This document shows, in pieces, positions 14,651 to 24,243 of a DNA stretch of 50,091 bases. The stretch spans positions 1 through 50,091 of the forward strand of contig CAUJIW010000057.1 of NCBI GenBank assembly GCA_963205175.1, in the 5' to 3' direction. The translations under genes and the position numbers were made by a program. The notes under the pieces are model-generated. The model did no database searches. It was not told the DNA's origin and was given only the letters and a program-made list of their open reading frames with translations. The DNA is from Pseudomonadota bacterium (GTDB lineage: Bacteria; Pseudomonadota; Alphaproteobacteria; Sphingomonadales; Sphingomonadaceae). Position 1 is the first letter of the stretch, and each line of letters begins with the position of its first letter.

Positions 14651-15307
14651 ATGCCACGCGAGCGGACCCGCAAGAATACACCCGACACCACGGACGCCGA
14701 GCCGCTGGCCACCGGCTCCGGTGCGCCCGAAGGAGCGCCGACGCGCTCGATCGAGCTGGCCATCGGTGCCGAGGTGCGCGCCCTGCGCAAACAGATGGAA
14801 CGTACGGTGCAGGAACTGGCGGATGCCAGCGGTCTGTCGATCGGCATGTTGTCGAAGATCGAGAACGGCCAGATTTCACCGTCGCTGGCGACGTTGCAGG
14901 CGCTGGCGGGCGCGCTCAACGTGCCGATCAGCCGGCTGTTCAACGAGTTCGAGGAGCGGCGGGACTGTTCCTACGTGCCAGCCGGCACCGGCGTCACCAT
15001 CGACCGGCGCGGCACCAAGGTCGGCCATCAGTATCAGCTGCTCGGCGCCTCGCTGTCCGGCGAGCTGGCGGTCGAGCCCTACCTCATCACCCTGACCGAG
15101 GACGCGGTACCTTATACCAGCTTCCGCCATGAGGGCATGGAGTTCATCCACATGCTGGATGGCGCCATCAGCTACCGCCATGGCGCCAACGTCTATCCGC
15201 TGGGGCCAGGCGACTCGCTTCTGTTCGACTCCCAGGCCCAGCACGGCCCGGAGGCGATGACGAAACTGCCGGCGCGCTACCTGTCGATCATTCTCTACAA
15301 ACGCTGA
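14651..15307 (+). CDS. XRE-family regulator with C-terminal cupin
   Basis: 218 residues. Residues ~38-95 form a Cro/CI helix-turn-helix (EVRALRKQMERTVQELADAS, then GLSIGMLSKIENGQISPSLA, TLQALAGALNVPISRLF). The C-terminal ~80 residues are a cupin beta-barrel (EGMEFIHMLDGAISYRHGAN, YPLGPGDSLLFDSQAQHGPE) that likely binds a small ligand. Regulators of this build often sit beside amine or amino-acid catabolic operons and sense the substrate or an intermediate. Divergent placement makes it the best candidate regulator of the methylamine operon; the ligand is unknown. ATG at 14651. Confidence 0.85.
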   Translation: MPRERTRKNTPDTTDAEPLATGSGAPEGAPTRSIELAIGAEVRALRKQMERTVQELADASGLSIGMLSKIENGQISPSLATLQALAGALNVPISRLFNEFEERRDCSYVPAGTGVTIDRRGTKVGHQYQLLGASLSGELAVEPYLITLTEDAVPYTSFRHEGMEFIHMLDGAISYRHGANVYPLGPGDSLLFDSQAQHGPEAMTKLPARYLSIILYKR

Positions 15308-15447
15308 ATCGCGGGAAAAGCCGCAGGAACCACATATGGTCGGCTCGTTTTGATGCCGCTCCCGCGTACAGCGCCATACCGAGCAAAGCAGCACCCGCCA
15401 GCACCCCGCTGCTGCCGCCGCAACGTTACCGGATTCGGACTATACAA

Positions 15448-15498
15448 GGTGTCACCTACAAAATATCAGGACACCAACTCATTGACACCAGAGTGTCA
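15448..15498. promoter_or_regulatory. operator-like palindromes before the first TonB receptor
   Basis: Palindrome TGACAC-CAGA-GTGTCA (15483-15498), and 35 bases upstream GGTGTCACC (15448-15456), with an extra half-site GGACACC at 15469-15475. The shared TGACAC/GTGTCA half-site is repeated at least four times in 51 bases, about 70 bases before the receptor start at 15570. Confidence 0.5.
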
Positions 15499-15569
15499 TG
15501 TACCGTCCATATCACCTCCAGCGAATACTCGCTCACCTCAATTCGCTTGCCACCAAGGTAACTTCCAGT

Positions 15570-17963
15570 ATGCGCACCATGACAGCCACGCTGTTGTCGA
15601 CACTGTCGCTCCTTGCAATCAGTCATGCGTCTGCGGAAGCCGTGACTTCCGATACCCGCGTCCAGATGGATGATACCCTCATCGTCACTGGCACCAGGCG
15701 TTCGGATCGCACAGCCTACAGTTCGGCCGTGCCGATCGATGTGATCGCTCAGGAGACATTGCAGACCAGCGCCTCCGATGAGCTCATGGACAAGCTGGCG
15801 CAGTCCATACCGTCTTTCAACGTACAGCGCCTTCCTATGAGCGATGGCCTCGTCTTCGTGCGCCCCGCCACTCTGCGCGGCCTCTCTCCTGACCAAACCC
15901 TTCTACTAATCAATGGCAAACGTCGGCATCGCTCCGCTCTGCTGGGATCACGTGGCGCCCAGGGCGCCGACCTCGCCCAACTGCCTTCTCTCGCTATCAA
16001 ACGGCTTGAGGTACTGCGCGACGGCGCATCGGCCCAGTACGGCTCTGACGCGATTGCCGGCGTGATCAATATCATTCTCGATGACGAGTCGGGTGTGACC
16101 GGGTTCGGCCAGCTCTCGCAGTATTACGAAGGTGACGGTTTCAACCGGCAACTGGGGCTCAAGGCCGGGTTACGCTCCGCCCGTGCATTCCTCACGCTGA
16201 CCGCTGAATATGCCAGAGCCGAACGCACCTCCCGTTCCATGCAGCGCGCTGACGCAATCGCGTTCGAGGCTGCGACAGGAATAGACGTGCGCGACCCCGT
16301 ACAGGATTGGGGGCAACCAGACCGCGAGACCTTCCGACTGGCTGCAAACGCCGGACTGGACATGAACGAGGCCATCGAAGCCTATATATTCGGCACATTT
16401 GGCCAGGCCAATGGCGTGAGTGATTTCAACTGGCGCAATCCGGCCAATACTGCCGGATACACTGAAACTACGGCTTTCCCTGGATGGACACTGTCATATC
16501 TGTTTCCTGCGGGCTTTTCACCTCAGTTCGGACAAGATGACGAGGATTACCAGGCCAATGCCGGACTGAAAGGCACCACAGCCGGTAGCCTTGACTGGGA
16601 CCTCGGCCTCTCGTTCGGACGCAACAAAATCGCATACAAGATGACGGACACCGTCAATACGTCGTTCGGCCCCGAGTCTCCCACCACGTTCAAGCCGGGC
16701 TCACTCGTACAGGAAGAGTTCAACCTGAATCTTGATTTTATCTACACCCTAGACATCGGTGTGCCGGCACGTCCGGTCAACATCGCGTTCGGATTCGAAC
16801 GCCGCGAAGAAACCTACAAAATCCGCGCTGGTGATCGCTATTCATGGGATGTCGGTCCCGGCGCCAGCGTGGGCCTGCCTTCGGGCTCCAATGGTTTCCC
16901 GGGCTACAGTCCGCAACAGGCTGGCTCATGGAGCCAGGAGAGCTACGCCGGCTATCTCGATATTGATGCCCAGCTTACTTCAGCATGGTCGCTCAATGTT
17001 GCCGTTCGCGCCGAGGACTATGCCGGTTTCGGTTCCACTTTCGACACCAAGATCGCATCCCGGTACGAGATGGTTCGTGGCCTCGCCCTGCGCGCGGCCT
17101 ACTCCACTGGCTTTCGTGCGCCTACCCCAGGCCAGTCGAACTATACCCGCACCGCCCAGGGACTCGATACCAACACGCTTCAGGTGTACACGACAGGCCT
17201 CATCTCACCGAGCAATCCTATCGCCCGGTACTTCGGCGCCGTCGCGCTTGAGCCGGAAGAATCGCGGAACTTGAGCATTGGCTTGGTAGCCCAACCACTA
17301 CCGCACCTATCGGCGTCGATCGACTATTACCGGATCAACGTCTCCGACCGCTTCGGACAATCGGGAAACTTCACGCTCACGAACGCGCAGCGTGCGGAAC
17401 TCATGGCTGCCGGGATTTCCGGCGCGGAATCCTACGCCACCATTTCCTACTTCACCAACGCCTTCGACACCCGCACTCAAGGGCTGGACGTGGTGTTAAG
17501 CTATCGCGCCAATATCGGCGACAACAGCGCACTGCAATTCACAGGAGCCTACAACTGGAACACCACAAAGGTGATCCGCGCAGACAGCACCATCATCAAC
17601 GACCTGGCCCGCATCAACATCGAGAGGCGACTACCACGACACAACGCTACCCTTTCGGCCAACTATAGCCATGGCTTGTTCAATCTCGGTGCCCGCATAC
17701 GTTACTTTGGCGAGTGGACCGATGCACAATCGCAGTCCTCCTCTGACCTAATCCAGACGTTTGGCGCCGAAGTGCTGTTCGATATTTCGGCTAGCTATAC
17801 GCTACGGGATACGATCAAGATCACGCTGGGTGCGGAAAACCTGTTTGACAGCTACCCGGATAGAGCGCTGTATCAAGCTGTACGCGGCCTCATTTACTCG
17901 CGCAATTCCCCATATGACAGCGACGGTGGTCGATATTATCTGCGAGTTTCGTTCAGATACTGA
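15570..17963 (+). CDS. TonB-dependent outer-membrane receptor 1
   Basis: 797 residues from ATG 15570; the frame opens earlier (15498) but the later start gives a proper signal peptide (MRTMTATLLSTLSLLAISHA, cleavage near ASA-EA) and leaves the palindromes upstream as promoter DNA. TonB-box-like DTLIVTGTRR follows. Plug domain ~45-165 includes RGLSPDQTLLLINGKRRHRS and VLRDGASAQYGSDAIAGVIN. The rest is a 22-strand barrel ending in the aromatic YYLRVSFRY. Substrate unknown; the plug variant with GSRGAQGADLAQLP is common in sphingomonad-type receptors. It lies downstream of the methylamine regulator but there is no proof of a functional link. Confidence 0.88.
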   Translation: MRTMTATLLSTLSLLAISHASAEAVTSDTRVQMDDTLIVTGTRRSDRTAYSSAVPIDVIAQETLQTSASDELMDKLAQSIPSFNVQRLPMSDGLVFVRPATLRGLSPDQTLLLINGKRRHRSALLGSRGAQGADLAQLPSLAIKRLEVLRDGASAQYGSDAIAGVINIILDDESGVTGFGQLSQYYEGDGFNRQLGLKAGLRSARAFLTLTAEYARAERTSRSMQRADAIAFEAATGIDVRDPVQDWGQPDRETFRLAANAGLDMNEAIEAYIFGTFGQANGVSDFNWRNPANTAGYTETTAFPGWTLSYLFPAGFSPQFGQDDEDYQANAGLKGTTAGSLDWDLGLSFGRNKIAYKMTDTVNTSFGPESPTTFKPGSLVQEEFNLNLDFIYTLDIGVPARPVNIAFGFERREETYKIRAGDRYSWDVGPGASVGLPSGSNGFPGYSPQQAGSWSQESYAGYLDIDAQLTSAWSLNVAVRAEDYAGFGSTFDTKIASRYEMVRGLALRAAYSTGFRAPTPGQSNYTRTAQGLDTNTLQVYTTGLISPSNPIARYFGAVALEPEESRNLSIGLVAQPLPHLSASIDYYRINVSDRFGQSGNFTLTNAQRAELMAAGISGAESYATISYFTNAFDTRTQGLDVVLSYRANIGDNSALQFTGAYNWNTTKVIRADSTIINDLARINIERRLPRHNATLSANYSHGLFNLGARIRYFGEWTDAQSQSSSDLIQTFGAEVLFDISASYTLRDTIKITLGAENLFDSYPDRALYQAVRGLIYSRNSPYDSDGGRYYLRVSFRY

Positions 17964-18349
17964 CGATTGCCGCGATAGCCTGACCATGACAGCCTCCGGC
18001 CATGATAAGATGATTCAGCTGATGGAACCGGAGTCACCTCAGCGGCTAGGCGATATGAGTATCTCAATCACCACATAGTGTGGCCATGCGCGAATAATCG
18101 CGAAATCCACATAAAACTGTAACGATACGCTGCTCTTTAGCCCACGGACACCGGGGCTACTGATGACATCACGAAGTTGGGCGCAATGTGCGTCGATTGC
18201 GTATTCACGCAGCGATTTTGCACGCGATAACTCGCGCCATCGGGTTTCACAGACGGCTGCCGATCCACCAGTCACTCGAATCCGGACGTGAACGGTCCTT
18301 CCGTCGCATCCGGCGGATCCGACCTAGAATGGAAAGCAGGACAATCCCG
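17964..18349. other. 386-bp gap between two TonB receptors
   Basis: No gene or clear terminator is seen. It contains a minor inverted repeat GATA-TGAG-TATC (about 18052-18063) and a moderately AT-rich stretch near 18060-18130. The gap is large enough for an independent promoter for the second receptor. Confidence 0.4.
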
Positions 18350-20689
18350 ATGAAGAATATTCTAGCAAGTGCGGTCGCACTTTCCGCATTGGCGTGGGCA
18401 TCGAGCGCTCATGCCGCCGACGAGGCCGTCGCGGAGGAAGCGGACGCGCGCGATGACAGCACCATCATCGTAACCGCCGCTGGCAAGACCTACGCCGTTA
18501 CCGAAGTTACGCCGTCGATGATCGAGCGCGTGGCGCCGATTGCCAGCGTCAACACCGCCATAAACGAACTGCCGGGCGTACTGGTAACCGAAGGTGACGC
18601 ATTCGGCTCATCCGACTGGGTGACCAACATCACCATTCGAGGGTTTTCGACCAGCGATGGCCATATTGGCACAACCATCGACGGGCTGCCGAACGGCGGC
18701 TCGGGCTATGGCGGCGGCTCGAAAGCAAATCGCTATCTCGACGTCCAGAACCTGAAAACTGTCTCGGTCTCCCAGGGCACGGCCGACATTTCGTCACGCA
18801 CCAACGAATCTCTGGGTGGCACCCTGGACTACCAGACCAGCGACCCCGAGAAGGAGCGCCGCTATCGCTTCAGCGCGGCCGCCGGCGATTTTGGCGGTCG
18901 CAAGCTTTATGCCCGCGTCGACACAGGCGAGATCCTGTCCGACACTTATGCTTGGATCAGCGTCTCCACATCACGGGTGAAGGATTGGGTTGCCGAGTCC
19001 GACACCACCCGCCGCGACCACTTCGCGGGCAAATTTACGAGCGATCTCGGCAATGTCGATCTGACTGGCTACCTATCGTACGACGATGCCAATGAAGGCG
19101 AGTATGGCAGCGTCTCGCTGGAAAGCTTCAAGCAGAACCCTGACTTCGACGGACTGACGGCTAACTGGACCGGGATTCCCTACATCGACCAGAGCTTCCG
19201 CTCAGGTTCACGCGCGCTGCGCAAGAACTTGTTCGGTTATCTGCGCGCCGCGATCGACCTTGACGAGGTGAAGATCGTCGCCACCGGCTATGGTCACAAG
19301 ATGAGTGGTCGCGGCGACTGGCTGCCGCCTTATCTGGTCGATGTTACCAACGATGGTGCTGACGCACCCAACAGCGAGTACGACCGGTCCGGCACCGTTT
19401 ATGGCGCCTCACCGCTCGGCCGGATCTATTACGTGACGCCAACCGGCGCCACCGCAGCACTCATCGAAGGCTGCACCGGCAGCGCCGGTATCCCCGCCGC
19501 CTACGACCCGTCCTGCTACGCGTCGGGCAGCACTCCTGTGATGTCCTATCGTCACACCCACTACAAGAACCGTCGCCTCGGCGCTGTGTTGGACGTGAAC
19601 TGGGAGCGCGATTTTGGCGCATTCGAGAACCTGCTGCGCGGCGGTGTCTGGTACGAAAACGGCAAATCCAACGTGGTGCGCGACTGGCACAAGGTCACGA
19701 ACGCGCTGTCGAGCTACCAGTTCGATCACGTGCCCTATTATGTGCAGTACGAGAACGATTATAGTGTGAAGGAGTTCGTCTACTACGTCGACAATTCCAT
19801 CACCTTCAACGACCTGACCATTCGCGGCGGCCTCAAGCAGTACCACCTCGACCAGGATCGTACCCAGATCGTCGGTGGCAATCAGTACACCAGGATGAAG
19901 TATCATTCCGATGTCCTGTTCTCTGCTGGCGTCAACTATCGCCCCATGCCGGAACTTGAGTTGTTCGCGGGCTATGCGCAGAACTTCGCCGCGCTCAGCC
20001 GGGGCCTGCTGGATGAAGACGAATCCGTCCGCCGCGAAATCAAGCCCGAAACCGCTGACAGCCTGGAGGCCGGTCTCCGCTACACCGGCAGCAGGGTGAG
20101 TGGTTCGGTCACCGTCTATGACATCAAGTTCGACAACCGTGTGGTCTTCGTACCGTCCAACTTTGTCACCGGCATCGACTATCTTTCGGAAGTCGATGGC
20201 GTCTATCTCAACGTGGGCGGCGTCAAGAGTACGGGCATCGAGGCAGCGCTCGCCTTCAATGTCTCGCGGGAATTGAGCGTTTCGACCTCCTATTCGTATA
20301 ATCGGGCCAAGTATCTCGGCACGGGCGACGCCGATCGCGACGAGGCACTGGAAATCGTGCCAGGGGCCCAGGTGTTCAACACGCCCAGACATATGTGGGT
20401 GGGTGCTGTCGACTACAACGGAGACATCTTCCGCGCAGGCGCGTCCGTCAAGTATGTCAGCAGCCGGTTCATTGACCGTCAGGGCAACGACCCCAGCGGT
20501 TCATTCTGGCTGACCAACGCCTATGTCGGTGTCAATGTTGGGGAGATCGCTCCGGCCTTGAAGGGTCTGGATTTCTCGATCACCGCAAATAACCTCACAA
20601 ACGAACGCTACCTCGCCGGTGCGGACGGTGGCTCGGCGTTCCTGGGAGCGCCACGGACAATCATGGGCGCCGTGACACTCGACTTCTGA
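18350..20689 (+). CDS. TonB-dependent outer-membrane receptor 2
   Basis: 779 residues from ATG 18350 (AGGA ten bases upstream). Signal peptide MKNILASAVALSALAWASSA with AHA-AD cleavage; TonB box STIIVTAAGK; plug ~50-160 (INELPGVLVTEGDAFGSSDW ... GGSKANRYLDVQNLKTVSVS). Barrel motifs AGYAQNFAALSRGLLDED and KPETADSLEAGLRYTGSRVS are typical, and the C-terminus ends TIMGAVTLDF with terminal Phe. The build recalls siderophore or vitamin receptors, but no ligand can be assigned. It is followed directly by a strong terminator. Confidence 0.9.
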   Translation: MKNILASAVALSALAWASSAHAADEAVAEEADARDDSTIIVTAAGKTYAVTEVTPSMIERVAPIASVNTAINELPGVLVTEGDAFGSSDWVTNITIRGFSTSDGHIGTTIDGLPNGGSGYGGGSKANRYLDVQNLKTVSVSQGTADISSRTNESLGGTLDYQTSDPEKERRYRFSAAAGDFGGRKLYARVDTGEILSDTYAWISVSTSRVKDWVAESDTTRRDHFAGKFTSDLGNVDLTGYLSYDDANEGEYGSVSLESFKQNPDFDGLTANWTGIPYIDQSFRSGSRALRKNLFGYLRAAIDLDEVKIVATGYGHKMSGRGDWLPPYLVDVTNDGADAPNSEYDRSGTVYGASPLGRIYYVTPTGATAALIEGCTGSAGIPAAYDPSCYASGSTPVMSYRHTHYKNRRLGAVLDVNWERDFGAFENLLRGGVWYENGKSNVVRDWHKVTNALSSYQFDHVPYYVQYENDYSVKEFVYYVDNSITFNDLTIRGGLKQYHLDQDRTQIVGGNQYTRMKYHSDVLFSAGVNYRPMPELELFAGYAQNFAALSRGLLDEDESVRREIKPETADSLEAGLRYTGSRVSGSVTVYDIKFDNRVVFVPSNFVTGIDYLSEVDGVYLNVGGVKSTGIEAALAFNVSRELSVSTSYSYNRAKYLGTGDADRDEALEIVPGAQVFNTPRHMWVGAVDYNGDIFRAGASVKYVSSRFIDRQGNDPSGSFWLTNAYVGVNVGEIAPALKGLDFSITANNLTNERYLAGADGGSAFLGAPRTIMGAVTLDF

Positions 20690-20699
20690 TAACATGAAT

Positions 20700-20746
20700 G
20701 GCGGCGTCGACTGTCATTTGGCCGTCGACGCCGTCTTCTTTTTTTC
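20700..20746 (+). terminator. intrinsic terminator after TonB receptor 2
   Basis: Stem GGCGGCGTCGAC / GTCGACGCCGTC (20700-20711 and 20724-20735; one G-T pair), 12-base loop, then TTCTTTTTTTC. It stands 10 bases after the receptor stop codon. Confidence 0.9.
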
Positions 20747-20866
20747 GCGGTCGATCCCTTAAGTTCACCTGTCCTTTCAGCGATCACCGCGCCCAGGCAA
20801 CCGGGCATCACGCGCCCAATAGAAAACGCGCGGCTTGCCCCCGACCGCGTCCACAGCGGGTAATTC

Positions 20867-21667
20867 TCAAGCGCCGTTCCCACGCAACCCATGTCGCGCC
20901 AGCGTCGACGGCCGGCACCGTGCCGGGTCGGTCACACCGGGCGGCGCCAGGGCGCGGCCGATCAGCAGCAGCGCCGGGCCATCGCCCAGCGCCGTGCGGG
21001 CCGCCAGCGGCAGCAGGTCAAGGCGGGTGTGGAACCGGCGCTCGTCGTCCCGGCTGGCGTTTTCCACCAGCGCCACCGGTGTCTCGCCCGGCAGCCCGGC
21101 ATTGATGAGCTGGCGTGACACATCGGGCGCGGCGGCCTTGCCCATATAGACCGCCAGAGTCGCGTCGGGATCGGCAAGACTGTGCCAGTCGAGATCGAGC
21201 GTCTCGCCCGCTCGGGCGTGCGCCGTCACCAGCACCAGCTTGCGGGCCAGCCCGCGCAGGGTGAGCGAGGCACCCAGACTGGCGGCGGCCGCGCTGGCGG
21301 CGGTGATGCCGGGGCAGATCGCCACCATGACGCCGGCATCACGACAGGCTTCCAGTTCCTCGGTGGCCCGACCGAAGATCGCCGGATCGCCACCCTTGAG
21401 GCGCACCACCCGCTCCCCGGCCAGGGCGGCCTCGACGATCAGGCGATCGATCGTGGCCTGATCCCGCGAATGGCGCCCGGCGCGCTTGCCGACCGAAATA
21501 CAGCGCGCCGTGGCGGCCGCCAGCGCCAGCACGCCCGCGCCAACCAGCGCGTCGTGGAAAATCAAGCTGGCGGCGCGGATCAGCCGCTCGGCCTTGCGGG
21601 TCAGCAGCTCGGGGTCACCGGGGCCGGCACCCACCAGCCAGACCATGCCCTCGGGAAAATCGGTCAT
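20867..21667 (-). CDS. cobA: uroporphyrinogen-III C-methyltransferase
   Basis: 266 residues, ATG 21665-21667 overlapping the nasA stop by 4 bases. SAM-dependent double methylation of uroporphyrinogen III to precorrin-2, the first step toward sirohaem. Family motifs: VWLVGAGPGDPELLTRKAER, VGKRAGRHSRDQATIDRLIV, VVRLKGGDPAIFGRATEELE, CPGITAASAAAASLGASLTL, VYMGKAA. It is the short single-domain SUMT, not the CysG fusion, so precorrin-2 oxidation and iron insertion must be encoded elsewhere. Last gene of the nirB operon, where it supplies the sirohaem needed by NirB. Confidence 0.92.
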   Translation of the reverse strand: MTDFPEGMVWLVGAGPGDPELLTRKAERLIRAASLIFHDALVGAGVLALAAATARCISVGKRAGRHSRDQATIDRLIVEAALAGERVVRLKGGDPAIFGRATEELEACRDAGVMVAICPGITAASAAAASLGASLTLRGLARKLVLVTAHARAGETLDLDWHSLADPDATLAVYMGKAAAPDVSRQLINAGLPGETPVALVENASRDDERRFHTRLDLLPLAARTALGDGPALLLIGRALAPPGVTDPARCRPSTLARHGLRGNGA

Positions 21668-24243
21668 GCCGCGACCTCCTCCCGCGTACTGGTCGGCGCC
21701 GCCAGCAGCCGGGCAATCGCCGGACGGCAACTGCCGCAGTTGGTGCCGGCGCCCGTTGCCGCGCCAATGGCCTCGACGGTGGTCGCGCCGGCACCGCACG
21801 CCGCCAGGATGTCGCGCTCGCCGATGCCATGACAGACACAGACCATCGGCCCACGCTCCGGCGCCGGCGTGCTCGGCCGGCCAGCGAGCAGTTCGGCCGG
21901 CGCCGCGTCCCCCTGCCCCAGCTGCGCGACCGCCCAGTCGCGCGGTGGCAGTTCGCCGGTCCGGGTCACGTAGAGGGCGGCGGCCAGATCGCCCGCCACG
22001 TCGCGCACGGCGATGCGACGCATCCCGCGGGCCGGGTCCGCCACCTCCAGGCGTTCCCCCGCCGGCAGCAGGATATCGGCGTCGATCGCCCCCAGCCCCG
22101 CCAGTTCGCACAGCCAACCGCCGGTCACGCGCGCCCGCGACCACCACAGCAGCGCCGGCATCGCCGGCATCGCGCGTGTCACCAGGAAGGCGCGCCAGTC
22201 CGGCATCAGCGGCTCGACCCGCGCCGGCGTGTTCTTGAAGCCGGGCTGACCCGAGATCGGATCGACGACCGGCCCCGGCAGGCGATTGGCGCGCGCCTCC
22301 CCCGCCATGACGTCGGTCCAGTGCATCGGCACGAACAGCTCGCCGCGCCGCTGCCCCTCGCTCAGCGCCACGCGGAACAGGCTGGCGCCATGGGCCGTGG
22401 TCACGCGCGCCAGACCGCCCTCGGTCAGTCCTTGCGCCCGGGCATCGCGCGGATGCACCTCCAGCAAGGGGTCGCGCCGGTGCTGACTGAGGGTCGGCGA
22501 CAGGCCGGTGCGGGTCATGGTATGCCACTGGTCGCGGTAGCGGCCGGTGTTGAGGCGGAAGGGAAAGCGCGGATCGACGGCAGTCACGGCCGGCGGCCGC
22601 ACCGCCACCAGCCGGGCCTTGCCGGACGGCGTCGGAAAACGCGGCGCCAGTGGATGCGCGCCGCCCCACTGGAACGGCGCCATCGCGTCATAATCGGCGT
22701 CGCTGATCGCCGCCTTGTCCGACAGGTCGAGGCGGAAGCCATGGCGGGGCGCCAGCGCCGTCATCGCCGCATAGTCGCGGAACACCGCCGCCGGACCGGG
22801 GTAGGCGAAGGCCTCGCCCCAGCCACAGCGGGCGGCCACCGCACAGAGGATATCCCAGTCCGCGCGGGCATCGCCAGGGGGCGTCAACACGGCGCGCTGC
22901 CGGCTGATCCGGCGCTCGGAGTTGGTGACCGTGCCATCCTTCTCGCCCCACGCCAGGGCAGGCAGCCGGACATGGGCATGGCGGGCGGTGTCGGTATCGG
23001 CGACCACGTCCGAGACGACGACCGTCGGGCAGCGTGCCAGGGCCGCGCGCACGAAACCGGCGTCGGGCATCGACACCGCCGGGTTGGTCGCCATCACCCA
23101 CAGGAACTTGATGCGCCCGTCATGTACCGCCCTGAACAGGTCGACCGCCTTGAGGCCGGGGCCGGCACACAGGTTGGGCGCGTGCCAGAACGCCGCCACA
23201 TCAGCGCGTTCGGCATCCGAGAAGCCCAGGTGACAGGCCAGCGTGCTGGCGAGCCCGCCAACCTCGCGACCGCCCATGGCATTGGGCTGACCGGTGATGG
23301 AGAAAGGCCCCGCGCCCGCCCGGTTGATCCGCCCGGTGGCCAGGTGCAGGTTGATGATGGCATTGCCCTTGTCGACACCACAGACGGACTGGTTGGCGCC
23401 TTGCGAAAACAGCGTCACCATGCGGGGGTGGCGCGCTACCAGATCGGCCAATACCGCAAAGGTCTCGGCGGGGACGCCGGGATCGCCGGCCAGGCCCTTC
23501 CAGAAATCGTCAGGCACCTCGACATGACGGGCGAGATACGCCTCGTCCACCAGCCCGCGTGTCCGCATCGTGGCGAGCAGCGCGTTGAACAGGGCTATGT
23601 CGCCATCGGGCGCGACCGCCACATGCAGGTCGGCCTGCGCCGCCGTCTCGGTACGGCGCGGATCGATCACCACCAGCTTCGTGCCACGTTCGGCGCGCGC
23701 CGCCTCGATACGCTGCCAGATCACCGGGTGACACCAGGCGGTGTTGGAGCCCACCAGCAGAATGAGATCGGCGGTGTCGAGGTCGTCATAACCGCAGGGC
23801 ACCACATCCTCGCCGAAGGCGCGATTGTGCGCAGCCACCGCGCTTGCCATGCACAGACGGCTGTTGGTGTCGATATTGCCGCTGCCGATGAAGCCCTTCA
23901 TCAGCTTGTTGGCGACATAATAATCCTCGGTCAGCAGTTGCCCCGACACGTAGAAGGCAACACTGTCCGGACCGTGGGTCGCGATGCAGTCGCGCAGGCG
24001 CGTGGCGACAAGATCGAGCGCCTCGTTCCAGCCCGTCGGGCGGTCGCCGATCATCGGCGTGAGCAGTCGGCCCTCAAGGCCGACCGTCTCGCCCAGATGG
24101 GTGCCCTTGGAGCACAGCCGCCCGCGGTTGGCCGGATGCCGCGGGTCGCCCGCGATCGTCACCGCGCGCGCGCCGGTCGCCGTGGCGACAATGCCGCAGC
24201 CGACGCCGCAATAGGCGCAGGTGGTGCGGATCGCGCCCGTCAT
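21664..24243 (-). CDS. nasA: assimilatory nitrate reductase, catalytic subunit
   Basis: 859 residues. Reduces nitrate to nitrite in the cytoplasm using a molybdopterin-guanine-dinucleotide cofactor. The N-terminal [4Fe-4S] ligands are C9, C12, C16 and C44 (CAYCGVGC ... GRLCSKG). Cofactor-binding stretches include RLCMASAVAAHNRAFGED, GSNTAWCHPVIWQRIE and GGREVGGLASTLACHLG. The C-terminal 60 residues are a BFD-type [2Fe-2S] domain with C802, C804, C836, C839 (VCVCHGIGERD ... NCGSC), found in NasA proteins that take electrons from NirB-like or NADH partners. ATG shares one base with the nirD stop. Name nasC is used in some species. Confidence 0.95.
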   Translation of the reverse strand: MTGAIRTTCAYCGVGCGIVATATGARAVTIAGDPRHPANRGRLCSKGTHLGETVGLEGRLLTPMIGDRPTGWNEALDLVATRLRDCIATHGPDSVAFYVSGQLLTEDYYVANKLMKGFIGSGNIDTNSRLCMASAVAAHNRAFGEDVVPCGYDDLDTADLILLVGSNTAWCHPVIWQRIEAARAERGTKLVVIDPRRTETAAQADLHVAVAPDGDIALFNALLATMRTRGLVDEAYLARHVEVPDDFWKGLAGDPGVPAETFAVLADLVARHPRMVTLFSQGANQSVCGVDKGNAIINLHLATGRINRAGAGPFSITGQPNAMGGREVGGLASTLACHLGFSDAERADVAAFWHAPNLCAGPGLKAVDLFRAVHDGRIKFLWVMATNPAVSMPDAGFVRAALARCPTVVVSDVVADTDTARHAHVRLPALAWGEKDGTVTNSERRISRQRAVLTPPGDARADWDILCAVAARCGWGEAFAYPGPAAVFRDYAAMTALAPRHGFRLDLSDKAAISDADYDAMAPFQWGGAHPLAPRFPTPSGKARLVAVRPPAVTAVDPRFPFRLNTGRYRDQWHTMTRTGLSPTLSQHRRDPLLEVHPRDARAQGLTEGGLARVTTAHGASLFRVALSEGQRRGELFVPMHWTDVMAGEARANRLPGPVVDPISGQPGFKNTPARVEPLMPDWRAFLVTRAMPAMPALLWWSRARVTGGWLCELAGLGAIDADILLPAGERLEVADPARGMRRIAVRDVAGDLAAALYVTRTGELPPRDWAVAQLGQGDAAPAELLAGRPSTPAPERGPMVCVCHGIGERDILAACGAGATTVEAIGAATGAGTNCGSCRPAIARLLAAPTSTREEVAA

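Noticed and set aside
15482..15510. TTGACA at 15482-15487 as the -35 box of TonB receptor 1
   Set aside because: No -10-like hexamer occurs 16-18 bases downstream; the bases are better explained as part of the palindrome.
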